Positions 1 through 9,082 of a stretch of 64,000 nucleotides of DNA are shown in pieces. A program made the translations under genes and the position numbers. Source of the stretch: Blastocladiella emersonii ATCC 22665 (Eukaryota; Blastocladiomycota; Blastocladiomycetes; Blastocladiales; Blastocladiaceae); contig JANHCV010000004.1 in the NCBI GenBank assembly GCA_025594325.1, positions 1,612,001 to 1,676,000 of the forward strand, read 5' to 3'. Position 1 is the first letter of the stretch; every line of letters begins with the position of its first letter. The notes under the pieces were generated by a model that worked only from the letters and a program-made list of their open reading frames with translations, searched no databases and was not told where the DNA came from.

Positions 1-479
1 TCTCGAGCTCGTTCGCTTCTCCTCATTATTACACCGTCTCTCCTCAGATAGCGCTCCCTTTCAGGGAGCACTTTCCTCCTTGATCGAGCGTTTCGGGCCG
101 CGAATCCATCAATTTAATTCTTGAGGTGGAATTTGAGCTCATCGATTTACGTGTCTAAGTCTTCGAGTCCGGGGCTGACCCCATTTAATTTATTTCCATG
201 AGGAATCGGGTCACCTCAGGCGCGGTCGGGTATAGCCAGGCCCAGTCGGGTCAGGCTGCAGGTCCAATCGGGTCTGCTGCGAGCTCCAATCGGCTAGCCT
301 GGTTCCAGCGCCGAAATGGCGTTTCACGATGGATGGCCGAGTCGGCGGCGTGCGCTTTCATGGCGATCACAACTCAAGTTGACGACGGGAAGACTCATGC
401 AGACCGAGACAAAGAGGATGTGTTGAAGGGGAATGCGCGAATGTATCAGAATCTACCACACACACGATCGACAACCACT
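1..479. other. Intergenic / downstream flank
   Basis: This holds no gene I can support. It lies downstream of the PhoD-like gene, so part of it should be that gene's 3' UTR. A minus-strand AATAAA hexamer (TTTATT on the plus strand at 189-194) is the only poly(A)-like signal, about 290 bases past the stop. The frame that stays open on the plus strand here is the GC-driven shadow of the phosphatase gene. Confidence 0.5.
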
Positions 480-2363
480 TTAGGCCTTGAGGGCGGGGAC
501 GAGGACGCCGTAGGGCTTGGTCTTGCCCTCGATATCGCCCTTGACACACTCGACCATGATCTCGAAGTTGAGCGCGTCGGGGCGGGCGTGCGGGGCCGTG
601 ACGCGGGCCCAGTTGCGGGCGGCCATGAGGTACTTCTGCTCGCACGGCTGGCCGGCGAGGTCCTCGAGGAAGATCGGGTGCATGTCCTCGCGCGTCTGCT
701 CGTCGAAGACGATCTCGCCCGACGACGCGTGGAGCATGGCGATGACGGCGCCCGGCGGCGGCTTGTTGCCGATGGCCGACGACACGATCTGGTACATGAG
801 GCGCGGGTCGCGCTCGGGGTCCGAGCGCACGTTCTCGTCGGCCGAGTACAGCTTGCCGGCGCCGCAGCAGTGCACGTCGCCCGAGAGGAACGAGACGCGC
901 AGGTTCTTGCGGCGGAGGGCCACCTCCTGGAGGCGCTTGATGGCGGCGTTGCGCTCGTCCATGTGGTTGTCGGCGGTCCAGTGGTCGTTGAGGTCGTCGA
1001 GCAGCTCGGGCTCGCCGAGCGAGTTGAGCACGTTCGTGTACACGGCCGACTTCTGGAACATCTTGACGAGGGCCGAGCGGCCGCCGTCCGCGCCGCCGGC
1101 GCCGACGAGCGACGAGATCGAGTCGATGGCCGAGGTGACCGTGTTCATGACGGCGCCGGCCGCGGCCACACCGCCGCCGACCTCGAGGCGCGGGTACACG
1201 AGCGGGATGGTGGCGCCGAACACGAGGTGCAGCGTCGAGGGCGCGAGGTTGTCGACGGCCTGCCACACGAGGTCCCACGACTCCTTGGACACGATCTGGG
1301 TGAGCGAGCGCTCGGTGCGCACGTCCACGGCCATGAAGGCGAGGTAGGGCCCGTACTGGGTCACGGTCGAGTGGCCGTTGACGCCAATGAGGCCGTCCTT
1401 GCGGGCGAGCGAGAGGTTGGTGTGGTGCTGGAACAGGAGGTAGAAGCGCTGGGCGGCGACGAACATGTTCTGCATGACGGGCGAGAGGCGCAGGTAGTCG
1501 GGGTACGAGCCGTAGCCGTCGAAAATGTCGTGGTCGTCCCAGATGAAGTTGAAGGGGATCTGGGCGAGGGCCTCGCGGAAGCCGTCGAGCTGGAAGTGCT
1601 TGAGGTACTCGTCAAAGTAGAACTTGTGGACGGCCTTGTTCATCTCGGCCGTGTAGGGGGCGTTCTTCTTGTAGTCCTTGGACGGGTTCTCGATCCAGGG
1701 GCGCAGGGTCGCGTCGTCCCACACCTTGTCCATGTAGACCTGGTCGCCGCCGCCCATCATGGCGTGGTAGGGCTTGACGGCGTGGTCGCGCAGGATGTCG
1801 GTCCACAGGGGCTTGATGCCGTTGAGCGAGGCCTCCTCCTCGGCGAGCACGTCCGACGAGAAGCCGTTGCACGAAGTAAAGGCCCACTTGTAGGGCTCGT
1901 CGCGGCCGGGGATGTGGAACGTGTGTTCGCGGCCAAAGTTGATCGAGTAGTTGACGGCCTGGGCCGTCGGGCGCAGCGGCACGGCGAACCACACGCGCCA
2001 GAACGAGTAGCCGTCGTACTCGTCGAGCTTGACGGGCAGCGACAGCGGGGCGCCGGCCGAGAGCTGGATGTAGGGGGCCTCGTGCGAGCCGGGCTTGACG
2101 AGGACCATGACCGAGTACAGGTTGGCGTTGTGGGCCAGGTCCGTCTTGACGAACTTGAGGAAGGGCCCGACGAACTCGGCGCGCGACGGCGGCGGCAGGA
2201 CCGTGGGCGGGCGCGACGCCGCGTCGCCGTGGTGCTGGTCGTGGCGGTGCTCCTCGCCGTGGTGCTGCTGCTGCTCGTGGTGCTCGCCGCCCTCGTTCTC
2301 GAGCGACGAGGTGCTGCCGAGTGCCGACTTGATCTGGCTCTTGAGCTTGCCGAAGAAGGACAT
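480..2363 (-). CDS. PhoD-like phosphatase
   Basis: Single-exon gene of 627 residues. It belongs to the PhoD-like metallophosphatase superfamily (fungal PhoD_2 type), which hydrolyses phosphate esters with a bound metal centre. Conserved blocks appear in the family order: TSCNGF, GGGDQVYMD, WDDHDIFDGYGS near residue 274 and SGDVHCCGAG near residue 497. Their Asp, His and Asn residues are the expected metal ligands. No signal peptide or membrane segment is visible, so the protein is probably cytosolic. The N-terminus has a His/Gln-rich stretch (about residues 24-48) unlike the rest. The start was chosen because the Met opens a short basic amphipathic leader, and a TATA-like box lies about 110 bases upstream. 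The physiological substrate cannot be read from the sequence. Confidence 0.88.
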   Translation of the reverse strand: MSFFGKLKSQIKSALGSTSSLENEGGEHHEQQQHHGEEHRHDQHHGDAASRPPTVLPPPSRAEFVGPFLKFVKTDLAHNANLYSVMVLVKPGSHEAPYIQLSAGAPLSLPVKLDEYDGYSFWRVWFAVPLRPTAQAVNYSINFGREHTFHIPGRDEPYKWAFTSCNGFSSDVLAEEEASLNGIKPLWTDILRDHAVKPYHAMMGGGDQVYMDKVWDDATLRPWIENPSKDYKKNAPYTAEMNKAVHKFYFDEYLKHFQLDGFREALAQIPFNFIWDDHDIFDGYGSYPDYLRLSPVMQNMFVAAQRFYLLFQHHTNLSLARKDGLIGVNGHSTVTQYGPYLAFMAVDVRTERSLTQIVSKESWDLVWQAVDNLAPSTLHLVFGATIPLVYPRLEVGGGVAAAGAVMNTVTSAIDSISSLVGAGGADGGRSALVKMFQKSAVYTNVLNSLGEPELLDDLNDHWTADNHMDERNAAIKRLQEVALRRKNLRVSFLSGDVHCCGAGKLYSADENVRSDPERDPRLMYQIVSSAIGNKPPPGAVIAMLHASSGEIVFDEQTREDMHPIFLEDLAGQPCEQKYLMAARNWARVTAPHARPDALNFEIMVECVKGDIEGKTKPYGVLVPALKA

Positions 2364-2473
2364 GGTGGTTGGTGTGTGTCGATGCAGAGCAGGAGGTGTG
2401 GGGCGAGTGCGTGCACCGCTTAGCAAGGAAAAGACGAGAGCGGGGAGAGAGAGGGCGGCGGGTGGCGCGCCGC

Positions 2474-2480
2474 ATTTATA
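2474..2480 (-). promoter_or_regulatory. TATA-like box of the PhoD-like gene
   Basis: The minus strand reads TATAAAT in an otherwise GC-rich promoter, 111 bases upstream of the PhoD-like start codon. Position and rarity in this sequence support a core promoter role; no transcript data are available. Confidence 0.45.
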
Positions 2481-3888
2481 TCGCCAGCTTGCAGAAGTGG
2501 CGCACTCCTCGCTCGCGTTTGGCGGGCACCCAAGTCGGGCATTCGCCGATGATGGCGGGCGACGCAAGCCAAGTTCATGGCCGCGTGCGTGCGTGCAATC
2601 ACGCGCAGCTTCGCCACCGTCCCCGCCCACGCTGGGGCTCCGGAACAGGACGCTCAGGTCAAGTGCGCGGCGGCCCAGTCTGCACCGACCTGCCCGATTC
2701 CACCACGAACAGCAGGCATCGGGCGTGCTGGTGCCGGACTCGGCACTCGCCCAGTGCAGGACAGGGTTGGGTGCCCGGCTGCTCAACACGGACACGCTCT
2801 GCAACGAGGCCAACGCAGCGCAGCGACGATGGCGGCCACGATGGATCAACCACGACACGATCTCGGCGGCGAGGGGTCGGCAGCCGTCGCCGTGGTCGAG
2901 GGAAGGCTGAGCCGCGGCCCGTCGACGCCGGCCCGCGTGGGCCATGCCTGCCTACCGTTCGAGCACTCGCGGCCGAGGCGGAAGGTGGGAGACGGCGGGC
3001 GAGGCCGCGCGCAAAACGGGGAGGTGGCGCAACACGAGAGGCGAGGCGGTCACGGGGGCAAAACCAGTCACGTGCGTAGCGGCACGCATCAGGTGACGCC
3101 CGCGCACTTGGTTTTGGAGGCGGTCGGCGATTTGCGCTCGCGGGCGGGGCGCCTCGGCAACGCGCAACGTGACCCCGGTCGGACAGGCACGGCAGCCGTC
3201 GTCAACGGCCCTGGGGGCGGCGGGCGGCCGGCGCGGGCGGGCCCGCTCGCACCCCCGCTGCGTCGCTCAACGGCCTCACTCCACACTCTGCTGTTTCCCT
3301 CTCTTCCCAACTCGGCTAGCCCGCACCTCAAGGTACTAGCTGCCGCCGCCGCCGCCCTCACCCTCGCTACATGCTATGCGCTCCGTCCCGCTCGGCCGCT
3401 CGCTCGCTCGCACTCGCACTCGCTCCGGCTGCTCGCTGCCGCCACCACCGACTTCGACATCAGCATTCGCCGGCCCGCTCGCTGGGCCCGCTTCTCGCCC
3501 GAGCAGCCGATTCGGCGTCTCCGAGAGAGGATTCGTTGTAAATCATTCGCCTCCCTGCTGCACTCGACCAGATCTCTCGCTCGCAATCCCTCTGTTCTGC
3601 AACGAATCCTCTCCGCGAGACCCATTTACCATCCGCTAGAGCGACTGCTCGCGGGCCTCGCACCTCAACCGCCGTCCGACGTCGGTTTCGGCCGTCCCTC
3701 GTCGATCGAGTCGCTTGTCGCATGCGGATCCGCCGCCAGCGGCCGAGCCACCCCAGCCGAAATGTGACTCGGCAGCAGCAACAGCCAGTGCGAGCGAGTG
3801 AGCGAACGAGCAGCGTCGCCATCACCCACCCGCCCCCTCCATCCACACCGTCCCGCCGATCACCGCTAACCCACGACCCCCGTCCTAG
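2481..3888. promoter_or_regulatory. Divergent promoter region PhoD-like / eS19
   Basis: These 1.4 kb separate two divergent genes. The distal part is unremarkable and GC-rich. The part near eS19 has pyrimidine-rich tracts, CGCT/GCTC microrepeats (about 3390-3440) and a perfect 14-bp inverted repeat (3525-3538 and 3600-3613). The bases just before the eS19 ATG end in TAG, so a leader intron is possible. I see no convincing gene; open frames here lack recognisable protein character. Confidence 0.45.
3525..3613. repeat. 14-bp inverted repeat with 61-base loop
   Basis: GAGAGGATTCGTTG at 3525-3538 has its exact reverse complement at 3600-3613. It lies 275-365 bases upstream of the eS19 start codon, in the promoter or leader. 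If it is in the transcript it could form a hairpin; as DNA it could be a paired protein site. Confidence 0.6.
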
Positions 3889-4389
3889 ATGGCCTCTGTT
3901 AAGGACGTTGCTGCCGCTGACTTCATCACCGCCTTCTCGGCCCACCTCAAGAAGGGTGGCAAGATCCAGGTCCCCCAGTGGATGGAGCTCGCCAAGACCG
4001 CTCCCCACAAGGAGCTCGGCCCCATCGACCCCGACTTCTACTTTGTCCACGTCGCCGCCGTTGCCCGCCACGTCTACCTCCGCAAGGGTGTCGGTGTCGG
4101 TGACCTGCGCAAGCGCCACGGTGGCAAGGTCCGCCGCGGTGTCGCCCCCAACCACTTCGGCCTCGCCTCGGGCAACATCCAGCGCAAGGCCCTCCAGACC
4201 CTCGAGAAGCTCAAGTTCGTCGAGAAGTGCACCTCGGGCGGTCGCCAGATCACCGCCGCCGGCCGCCGCGAGCTCGACCGCATCGCCTACCAGGTCGTTG
4301 CCCAGAAGAACGCTGCCGCCGCCGCCGCCGCTGCCGCTGCCGCCGCTTCGGCTTCGGTCGTTGTTGAGGCTGAGGTCGCTGACGAGTAA
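3889..4389 (+). CDS. RPS19: 40S ribosomal protein S19 (eS19)
   Basis: Single-exon gene for eS19, a small-subunit ribosomal protein of the 40S head that is needed for late 18S rRNA maturation in other eukaryotes. Residues 1-142 match the family end to end: the VKDV leader, KVRRGVAPNHF, the LEKLKFVEK helix and the closing RELDRIAYQV helix. The family usually has 143-147 residues; this one has 166, because a run of about 13 alanines and an acidic tail (VEAEVADE) follow the normal end. Codon use is strongly biased, as expected for a highly expressed gene. It converges on the cold-shock protein gene 306 bases away. Confidence 0.96.
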   Translation: MASVKDVAAADFITAFSAHLKKGGKIQVPQWMELAKTAPHKELGPIDPDFYFVHVAAVARHVYLRKGVGVGDLRKRHGGKVRRGVAPNHFGLASGNIQRKALQTLEKLKFVEKCTSGGRQITAAGRRELDRIAYQVVAQKNAAAAAAAAAAAASASVVVEAEVADE

Positions 4390-4695
4390 GGTCGCGCTCC
4401 CCCCTCCTCTGCCCCTTGTCTTGTGCGCCGGCCTCTAGCGCCGCGCGCACGGGTAATAAACATGTCGTTATTTTGAAATCACCGCCTCGCTGCCTTGTTT
4501 GATCCTCCCTGTTGAGAGACGCTCGACTTGCGTGCACAAGAGCCCCGAGGGATCCATGGCCCGCACGTTGCCGACCGCGCTCCTTCTCCGTCCCCGCTCA
4601 CAGTGCATTGCGTGTGGTCAAAACTGGTGAATGAATGAAGGAAAAGGGAATGATGAACTCAAATGTACACGTCGCTCGCCGTCGTCGCCGCGGTC
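4390..4695. other. Convergent 3' spacer eS19 / cold-shock protein
   Basis: The spacer holds the 3' ends of two convergent transcripts. The eS19 poly(A) signal is clear. No canonical AATAAA is seen for the minus-strand gene. Confidence 0.45.
4455..4460 (+). terminator. Poly(A) signal of eS19
   Basis: A canonical AATAAA lies 66 bases after the eS19 stop codon, a typical position for a fungal cleavage and polyadenylation signal. Confidence 0.65.
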
Positions 4696-7159
4696 CTACG
4701 CTGCCTCGTGGTACTCGCCGCCACCGCCGCCACCGTTCTCGGCCGACGCCGTCTCGACACCGCCCGCCGCGGCATGCTTGCCCTGCTCCTCAGCGCCGCC
4801 CTGCACCACCACCGGCTGCGCGAGCTCGGCCGCCTGCGGGACCACCGCGTACCCACCCGCCGCGCCGCCGCCGCCGTAGTACTGCATCGGCACCATGGGC
4901 TGCGGCGCGCCGCCGAGCCACGGCGGCAGCTGCTGCATGTGCATCGGGACCGGCATGTGCGTCGGCGTCGGTGCAGCGCCATTGCCGAGGTGCAGCCCGT
5001 GCGCCATGGCGGACTCGAGCTGCGCGACCGCCGGATCGGTGCCCGCGGGGACCGGAGGAGGGGGAGGGGGTGCGGCGTAGTAGTAGTAGTACACGGGCGC
5101 CGGCGGGTACTGCATCTGCATCGGGATCGGCATGGGCTGTGGCAGTGCGGGCGCGTGTTGCTGTTGCTGCGGGTCGGCAGTCGCCGTCGTCGCGTCGCCG
5201 TTCGCCTCCTCCGGCGCGGACGACGGTACCGGGTACGCCGTCGCCGCGACGGGAGGTGGCGGGATCGCGCCTGTCGCCGCCGCGTACATGAACTGCGACG
5301 GCGTCAGGCCGTACTGCTGTGGGACGTAGTACATGCTCGGGACCGGCGCAGTCGGCGTCGCCGTCGTCGGGGTGCCCGTGGCGTCGCTCGACGGCGGCTG
5401 ATCGGGCTGATGCTGGTGCTGCTGGGTGTTGACGACGACGGGCGGGAGACCGGGCGGCGGGTACTGGGCCGTGTCGCGCGGATTCTGGTGCTGCTCGTAA
5501 TCCGCCGCGCGCGAGTCGTCGCCGCCATGGTTCTGCTGCTGGTGCTGGTGGTGCGAGTAGCGCGACGGGCGCGGGCCGCGCGAGAACCCGCCGCCGCGCG
5601 AGCGGTGGTAGCCCGAGCGCGTGTCGTCTGTTACCCGCAAATCATGTTAGCTCCCGTTCTGACACAGACGGACGTGCACGAGAGCCGACGTACCACCGAA
5701 GCGGCGCGTCGAGTCGCTGCCGTCATCCTGGTCACGGTCGTGCTGGCTGCCGCGCTGGTGATGGTGGTACGAGTAGCGCGCGGTCGGCGACTTGTCGTCG
5801 CGGGTTATGCCGCCGCCGCCGTCCCGCTGCTGCTGCTGCTGCCATGGTTTACGGTACCCGAGCGGTGGCGGCGGAATGTACTTGGGGTCGCCGCGCACGG
5901 GGGCGCCGGATGGGCCGGTGACCTGCGTGGGTGGGGTCAACGGGGTGAGTGATGGGCGATGTGGGCAGGTGGGTGTGCGACAGCGTACGTTCTGCGACGA
6001 GTAGCCTACGAGAGCAGGGGAAACGTTCAGGTCAGTCAGCGAGGAGACACAACGAGCCGCAGCAAGGTGAACGAACCTTTGGCCCCAAGGACGAGGTCAA
6101 ACTCGACCTCCTCGCCCTCCTCGAGCGACCGGAACGTCGAGCGGTGGGCCGCGATTTGCGACCAATGGACAAAGACTGGATTTCGGGGGCGAGCGATGGT
6201 GGTCAGTGAGAGTAGTGATCAAGCGACGCGCCGCGCCACAAACGTGCGCGTTCCGCGTTCGTTCGCGACTGCGCGCGAGGTGGCCCCATGCTCGCTCGCC
6301 GGCCGAGATAGCGCGACGGGATTCCCACCACCACGAATCGTGCGTGCGTGCTCGCACACGCCAGCGTGAGAAAGGCGTACGTACCCTCGAGCTCGTGGTT
6401 CGCATCGAGCGGCACGTCGGGCACAATGAACCCGAAGCCCTTGCTCGAGTTGAAGAACTTGACGCGGCCCGTCACGCGGTCGCCGACGGCCGGCGGCGGC
6501 ACGGAGGTTGTCGATGGCGCGTGGTCGGGCGTCGTTGCCGTCGCCGATGGCGCGAGGGCAGCGGGGGCGGCGTACTGGTAGTTGTGGTACTGGTGGTGGT
6601 GATGCGCCTCGGCCGCGGCGGCCGGGTACCACACGTGCGCATCGGCGCCATGGTACAGCGGCGGCGATGGCCGCGCTCCGTCGCCGTACACGGTGTCGGC
6701 CGTTCCGTCTTCGTCGTCGCCGACGGAGCTCACGTTACCCGCGCCGCCACCGCGGACGCTCCCGTACCCGCTCTCATCGGCCGCGATGGCGGGCGGCGTG
6801 GCCGCCGAGCTCGCGGCCGTCACCGTCGACGTCGGCGTGGCCACGGCCGAGTCGCCGGGCGATCCGCCGCGGCGGTGGTTGCACTGGTGGCGCTGCTGCT
6901 GGTGGTGGTGGTCGAAGAGCGGCGAGTTCGGGCAGCTGCTGCTGGCGCCGCTCGCGCCGCGCTGGTGCGGCGTCGTCTGCTGCTGCTGGTAGTACCCGTA
7001 CGGGTAGACGTGCGAGTGCTGGTACGGCTGCCGGTGGTACGCGTACGACGGCGGCGGTTGGTGCACGGCCATGGCGGCGGCGGCCATCGCTGCCGCCGAG
7101 GATGGCGAGGCCGAGAGGTCGGCGGCGGCCGGGTCGTCGCTGCTGCTGCTGGCGGTCAT
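4696..7159 (-). CDS. Y-box type cold-shock domain protein
   Basis: Five-exon gene, 683 residues: exons 7159-6385, 6175-6077, 6005-5989, 5922-5694 and 5627-4696. A single cold-shock domain spans about residues 226-305. RNP1 reads KGFGFI, RNP2 reads VFVHWS, and the end NVTGPSGAPV closely resembles animal Y-box proteins. Such domains bind single-stranded RNA and DNA, so mRNA binding and translational control are the likely role. The model is supported because all four introns join the domain in frame. Exon 3 is only 17 nt and encodes six residues of the domain. The flanks are low complexity: His/Gln-rich before the domain, then Arg/Gly patches and Pro/Tyr/Gln-rich sequence after it, typical of proteins in RNA granules. 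A minus-strand poly(A) signal is not evident. Confidence 0.88.
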
Positions 7160-7714
7160 CCTGGGGCGATCGGCACAGCAGAGGCGGGAAGCAGCGAGTG
7201 CTGTGGCGCTGGGTGATCAAGCGAATTCGTTGGCGAGAGTGCGAGAAGGGGAGGCGCTGGGAACGGGAACGACAAGCAGCAGCGGCGCGACCTGGGTCGG
7301 CAGTGCAGCGGTGGCGTGGAGGTGCTCGCTTCCGCTGCTGCCCCGCTCGCCATGACTGTGTCCGCGCAGCGTGTTGGGGGGACAGCTGATGAACAAGGTT
7401 CGGCGATGCAGCGCAAAAAAAGTCTGTCTGGCCCGTGCCTGCCCGTTCGTTCGGACGTCGTCCTCTCGACCCGAGTCGCTGCACTCGCTCACGATCCGCT
7501 CCAGGATGAGTTGATGACGGCGATTACGGTGGCGTGCCCTCGTGTGCCGCATTGCCGCCGCTCAGCGAGCGAGCGAGCGAGTGGGTGGGGTGGCGCAAAT
7601 GAAGCGCTGGCGGCGGTCGCGGCACCGTGTTGCGCCACACGCCGCATCGCGCGCGCGCTGACCTGCCCGCCTTGCAGCAACCCATAGATCAAGTGAAACG
7701 GGTGCAGAATGTAT
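7160..7714. other. Intergenic: cold-shock promoter and arrestin 3' flank
   Basis: Both flanking genes are on the minus strand, so this 555-bp spacer holds the promoter and 5' leader of the cold-shock gene and the 3' UTR of the arrestin gene. I see no further gene, TATA box or repeat of note. Confidence 0.4.
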
Positions 7715-9082
7715 TCAAGGGCGGCCCTTGGAGGGCGGTGGGGGCGCGCTCGGCGCGGCCGGGTCGTCGTACGCGGGCGGCGGCGCGTCCCACGCAAGGT
7801 TGGGCTCGGAGCTCGGACCGGCACGGTTCGACGACGACGACGCGCCGCTCGCGTCCCACGGCGCCGGGCCAGCCAGGACGCTCGTGTTCGGGAGGAGCGG
7901 CGGGTACGGCGCGGCCGCGCCACTGGCGCCGGGCGGGAGCGGCGGCATGCCCGTGGTCGGGTCGAACGTGTGGTACGACGACGGGTGCGTCGCAGCAGGC
8001 CCCTTGCCGGCGCCGCCGTTGAGCGGTGGTGGCGGGATGAAGCCGGGCGGGAAGGTGCCCGGTGCGAGCATCGAGGCGGGGATCTGGACAAAGGCGGGCG
8101 ACGGGCACACGAGGACGGGGAGAGACGCCTTGAGCGGACACGCCCACGACACGGACGCGTGCAGCTCGAGGGCGTACTCGACGCGGACAATGTCGGCGTT
8201 GAGGATCGAGGGCGCGAGCGTGGGCAGGACGCCGAGGTGCACGTCAAACACGTGGCCCGTGGTCTTGGCGGGGGCCGCGGCGGGGATCACCGACTTGGCG
8301 ACGACGACCGTGTGCACGTGGGTGTGCGACTCGGCGAGGAAGGTGTCGCGGCGCACGAGCGACACGGTCATGTTCTTGCACTTGCGCGACGACCAGTTGT
8401 CGATGTGCAGGCGCGCCGCGAGCGAGGTGCCCGCGGGGAAGGTGGCCGGGTCCAGCACGGTGCGGTCGCACGCGAGGCGCGAGTGCAGCGTGCCCTGGGC
8501 CCAGATCCAGCAGCACACCGTCTTCTGCGCTTCGACCGACCGCATCGCGTCGTACCCGGCGGCGACGGTCGGGTCAACGCGCGCGTTGACGTGGAACCGC
8601 ACGTGCGTGACGAAATCCGACTTCCACGGGCGGTCGAGGTAGGCGCGCAGCTTGTAGCGGATGTGGCCCGACTCGGACTCGAACGAGGTGGGCGCGTCGG
8701 GCGGCAGCTGGAACGCGAACGGGAACGTGTACTGGCCCGGGGCGAGGTCGGACCCGGCGACGAGGAAGCCCTTCTCGCGCGAGCCCCACACGGTGGTCTC
8801 GGTGTCGGTGACCGACTTGGTGGACGACACGGTGCGGCGGGTCTGGTGGTTGTGCGAGTGGTGGTGGGTGCCGTCGTTGTCGTCGCCCGAGTGGTGGTGG
8901 TGCGCGTGCGACGACGAGTCGGTGACCTCGAAGTGGGTCTTGATGGTGCCCTTGCACTGGATGCGGATGCCGCGCACCGACAGGGCGTCGACCGTGTGCA
9001 GCACGACGTAGCCCATGACCTGGTCGCCCGCGGCGTAGACGTGGCGGTCCAGTACGATGGAGAAGGCCGAGGGTGCCGACAT
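7715..9082 (-). CDS. Alpha-arrestin (ART-like) trafficking adaptor
   Basis: Single-exon gene of 455 residues. Alpha-arrestins link membrane transporters to Rsp5/Nedd4-type ubiquitin ligases and so drive endocytosis. The N-terminal arrestin fold begins at residue 1 (SIVLDRHVYAAGDQVMGYVV) and continues through YTFPFAFQLP and IRYKLRAYLDRPW. The C-terminal arrestin sandwich follows (GTSLAARLHIDNWS onward) to about residue 330. The tail is Pro-rich and disordered and holds a PPxY motif (PPAY near residue 434), the expected docking site for WW-domain ligases. A His-rich loop (about residues 55-80) interrupts the N-terminal sandwich. The cargo cannot be inferred. Confidence 0.88.
   Translation of the reverse strand: MSAPSAFSIVLDRHVYAAGDQVMGYVVLHTVDALSVRGIRIQCKGTIKTHFEVTDSSSHAHHHHSGDDNDGTHHHSHNHQTRRTVSSTKSVTDTETTVWGSREKGFLVAGSDLAPGQYTFPFAFQLPPDAPTSFESESGHIRYKLRAYLDRPWKSDFVTHVRFHVNARVDPTVAAGYDAMRSVEAQKTVCCWIWAQGTLHSRLACDRTVLDPATFPAGTSLAARLHIDNWSSRKCKNMTVSLVRRDTFLAESHTHVHTVVVAKSVIPAAAPAKTTGHVFDVHLGVLPTLAPSILNADIVRVEYALELHASVSWACPLKASLPVLVCPSPAFVQIPASMLAPGTFPPGFIPPPPLNGGAGKGPAATHPSSYHTFDPTTGMPPLPPGASGAAAPYPPLLPNTSVLAGPAPWDASGASSSSNRAGPSSEPNLAWDAPPPAYDDPAAPSAPPPPSKGRP

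Noticed and set aside
198-2423. Plus-strand open frame of 741 codons opposite the PhoD-like gene
   Set aside because: Val/Leu/Gly/Arg-rich shadow of a conserved phosphatase; no domain of its own.
3525-3613. Inverted repeat considered as terminal repeats of a small transposon (MITE)
   Set aside because: The element would be only 89 bp with no target-site duplication and no second copy seen in the window.
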